DNA from: an uncultured Eubacteriales bacterium
GTDB lineage: Bacteria; Bacillota; Clostridia; Lachnospirales; Lachnospiraceae
Direction of reading: 5' to 3'
Length of the DNA stretch: 14,615 nucleotides
Assembly (NCBI GenBank): GCA_900321505.1
Contig: ONWK01000337.1
Location: 1-14,615 of the forward strand
Below are positions 13,421-14,615 of the stretch, in pieces; the stretch's first letter is position 1, and the number at the start of each line of letters is the position of its first letter. A program made the position numbers and the translations under genes. Under the pieces are notes generated by a model that saw nothing but the letters and a program-made list of their open reading frames with translations, was not told the DNA's origin and ran no database searches.

Positions 13421-14615
13421 CTACTTTTTAGAACTGAACAGAGTTGAGAATATACCTCTTCCGAGACTTGCGCCCACATTTCCTCCCAGGGTCTTGCCGA
13501 ACTTACCGAAGGAGCTTCCCACGGTCTTTCCGACCTCACGGCCAACGGTACCGGTAATGGTATTGCCTACGGACTTAACCGCACGTCTCTTCTCGGCATC
13601 CTTTCTCGCTGCTTCTCTTTCAGCCTCTCTCTGTGCTTTTTCCTCGGCTCTCTGCGCTTCTCTCTCTGCCTTTTCGGCAGCTATACGTGCCTCTCTCTCT
13701 GCCCTCTCAGCAGCCTTGGCAGCCTCTTTTTCCTCCTTCTCGGCAAGCTTTGCGGCCTCAGCCTCTTCCCTTGCCCTTTCAGCCTCCTCAGCCATCTCTA
13801 TGCCGCGGCGCTCCAGGAATTCATAGGCTGAATCCGGGTCCACTGCCTCATAATACTTGCTATAGAGGATACTGCCCTTAATAACCTGATCTCTCTTTAC
13901 ATCATCTATGGCGCCGAAGCTGCAGGCAGGAGGAAGTATATAAACCTTCTCAGCCATACCGGGTACACCGTCCTCTCCCAGGAAGGATACCACCGCTTCG
14001 CCCTTACCCAGAGAAAGGATGGTCTCATAGGTATTAAATGCAGGATTTGCCCTGAAGGACTCCGCAGCCGCCTTAACAGCCTTCTGGTCAGCAGGTGTAT
14101 ACGCATGAAGCGCATGCTCCACCTTATTGCCCAGCTGTGCAAGAACGCCGTTGGGAATGTCCTTCGGATTCTGAGTGCAGAAATATATGCCAACGCCCTT
14201 GGAACGTATCAGCTTCACAACCTGCTCGATCTTCTCAAGCAGAGCCTTAGGTGCATCATTGAACAGAAGGTGGGCCTCATCAAAGAAGAATACCATCTTC
14301 GGCTTCGGCATATCGCCCACCTCAGGAAGCCTCTCAAAAAGCTCTGACAGAAGATACAGCAGGAAGGTGCTGTAAAGCTTCGGATTATTGATCAGGCTGC
14401 TGCTGTCGATTATATTGATCATGCCCTTTCCCATATCAAAATTGAAAAGATCCATGATATTCAGCGCAGGCTCTCCGAAAAACCTGTCGCCTCCCGCAAC
14501 CTCCAGCGCCACAAGAGCTCTTATGATGGCTGAAATGGACTGCGGGCTCATTTTACCGTACTGGCCTTCAAACTCACGGTTATTCTCCGATACAAAGTTC
14601 AGCATGGCCTTAAGA
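13421..14615 (-). CDS. HerA/DUF853-type ATPase (YjgR-like), 5' end missing
   Basis: C-terminal part of a HerA-FtsK-class P-loop ATPase similar to E. coli YjgR (DUF853). The reading frame stays open through the window edge (LKA before the first Met in the window), so the start and the Walker A motif lie outside. In numbering from that Met, Walker B is KMVFFFDEAHLLF (103-115), with the sensor-like YFCTQNPKDIP (141-151) and the GKGEAVVSFL segment (200-209). Residues about 262-342 are a long Ala/Glu/Arg-rich coiled coil, and the final 50 residues are Gly-rich with a hydrophobic end. The YjgR family has the same overall plan; the coiled coil looks long here. The cellular role of the family is unclear. 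The rpsU promoter follows it, so it ends its own transcript. Confidence 0.9.
   Translation of the reverse strand, partial: LKAMLNFVSENNREFEGQYGKMSPQSISAIIRALVALEVAGGDRFFGEPALNIMDLFNFDMGKGMINIIDSSSLINNPKLYSTFLLYLLSELFERLPEVGDMPKPKMVFFFDEAHLLFNDAPKALLEKIEQVVKLIRSKGVGIYFCTQNPKDIPNGVLAQLGNKVEHALHAYTPADQKAVKAAAESFRANPAFNTYETILSLGKGEAVVSFLGEDGVPGMAEKVYILPPACSFGAIDDVKRDQVIKGSILYSKYYEAVDPDSAYEFLERRGIEMAEEAERAREEAEAAKLAEKEEKEAAKAAERAEREARIAAEKAEREAQRAEEKAQREAEREAARKDAEKRRAVKSVGNTITGTVGREVGKTVGSSFGKFGKTLGGNVGASLGRGIFSTLFSSKK

Overview
The window looks like chromosomal DNA of a Clostridia member, most likely a Lachnospiraceae relative (Butyrivibrio/Roseburia-like). This is inferred from moderate GC content, GGAGG-type ribosome binding sites, Firmicutes-style promoters, and gene families common in that group: DUF4153, a cytidylate kinase-like protein, a COG2509 flavoprotein, a DUF3048 lipoprotein and a PUA-less ProB. 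I see no rRNA, tRNA, CRISPR array, insertion sequence or prophage.

Layout: a Xer-type tyrosine recombinase (39-1085, +) stands alone at the left and converges on everything else, which is on the minus strand. Reading the minus strand from the right edge: the 3' part of a HerA/DUF853-type ATPase (cut by the window end), then rpsU with its own promoter and a clear intrinsic terminator, then phoH, then a good extended -10 promoter (11942-11970). That promoter appears to drive a tightly packed ten-gene run: ybeY, DUF3048 lipoprotein, HI0933-family flavoprotein, COG2509 flavoprotein, proB, 5-formyltetrahydrofolate cyclo-ligase, proA, patatin-like phospholipase, cytidylate kinase-like protein, DUF4153 membrane protein. 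Junctions range from an 11-nt overlap to a 33-nt gap, so translational coupling and one long transcript are likely. A hairpin lies where this run meets the recombinase gene.

Functionally, the run mixes rRNA maturation (YbeY, beside PhoH), proline synthesis (ProB and ProA, with a folate salvage enzyme between them), two flavoproteins of uncertain substrate, and a membrane or lipid-flavoured tail (patatin, kinase-like protein, polytopic membrane protein). No gene in the window is longer than 300 bases from its neighbour; the longest non-coding stretch is 13268-13420, which holds the rpsU promoter and leader.

The most unusual signal is a 28-bp motif present three times in the same orientation inside two coding regions (6308-6335, 8249-8276, 8788-8815). 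It has two inverted 11-bp arms around a 6-bp centre. One arm closely matches the XerD-binding arm of bacterial dif sites. One copy is read in a different frame from the other two, which suggests conservation at the DNA level.
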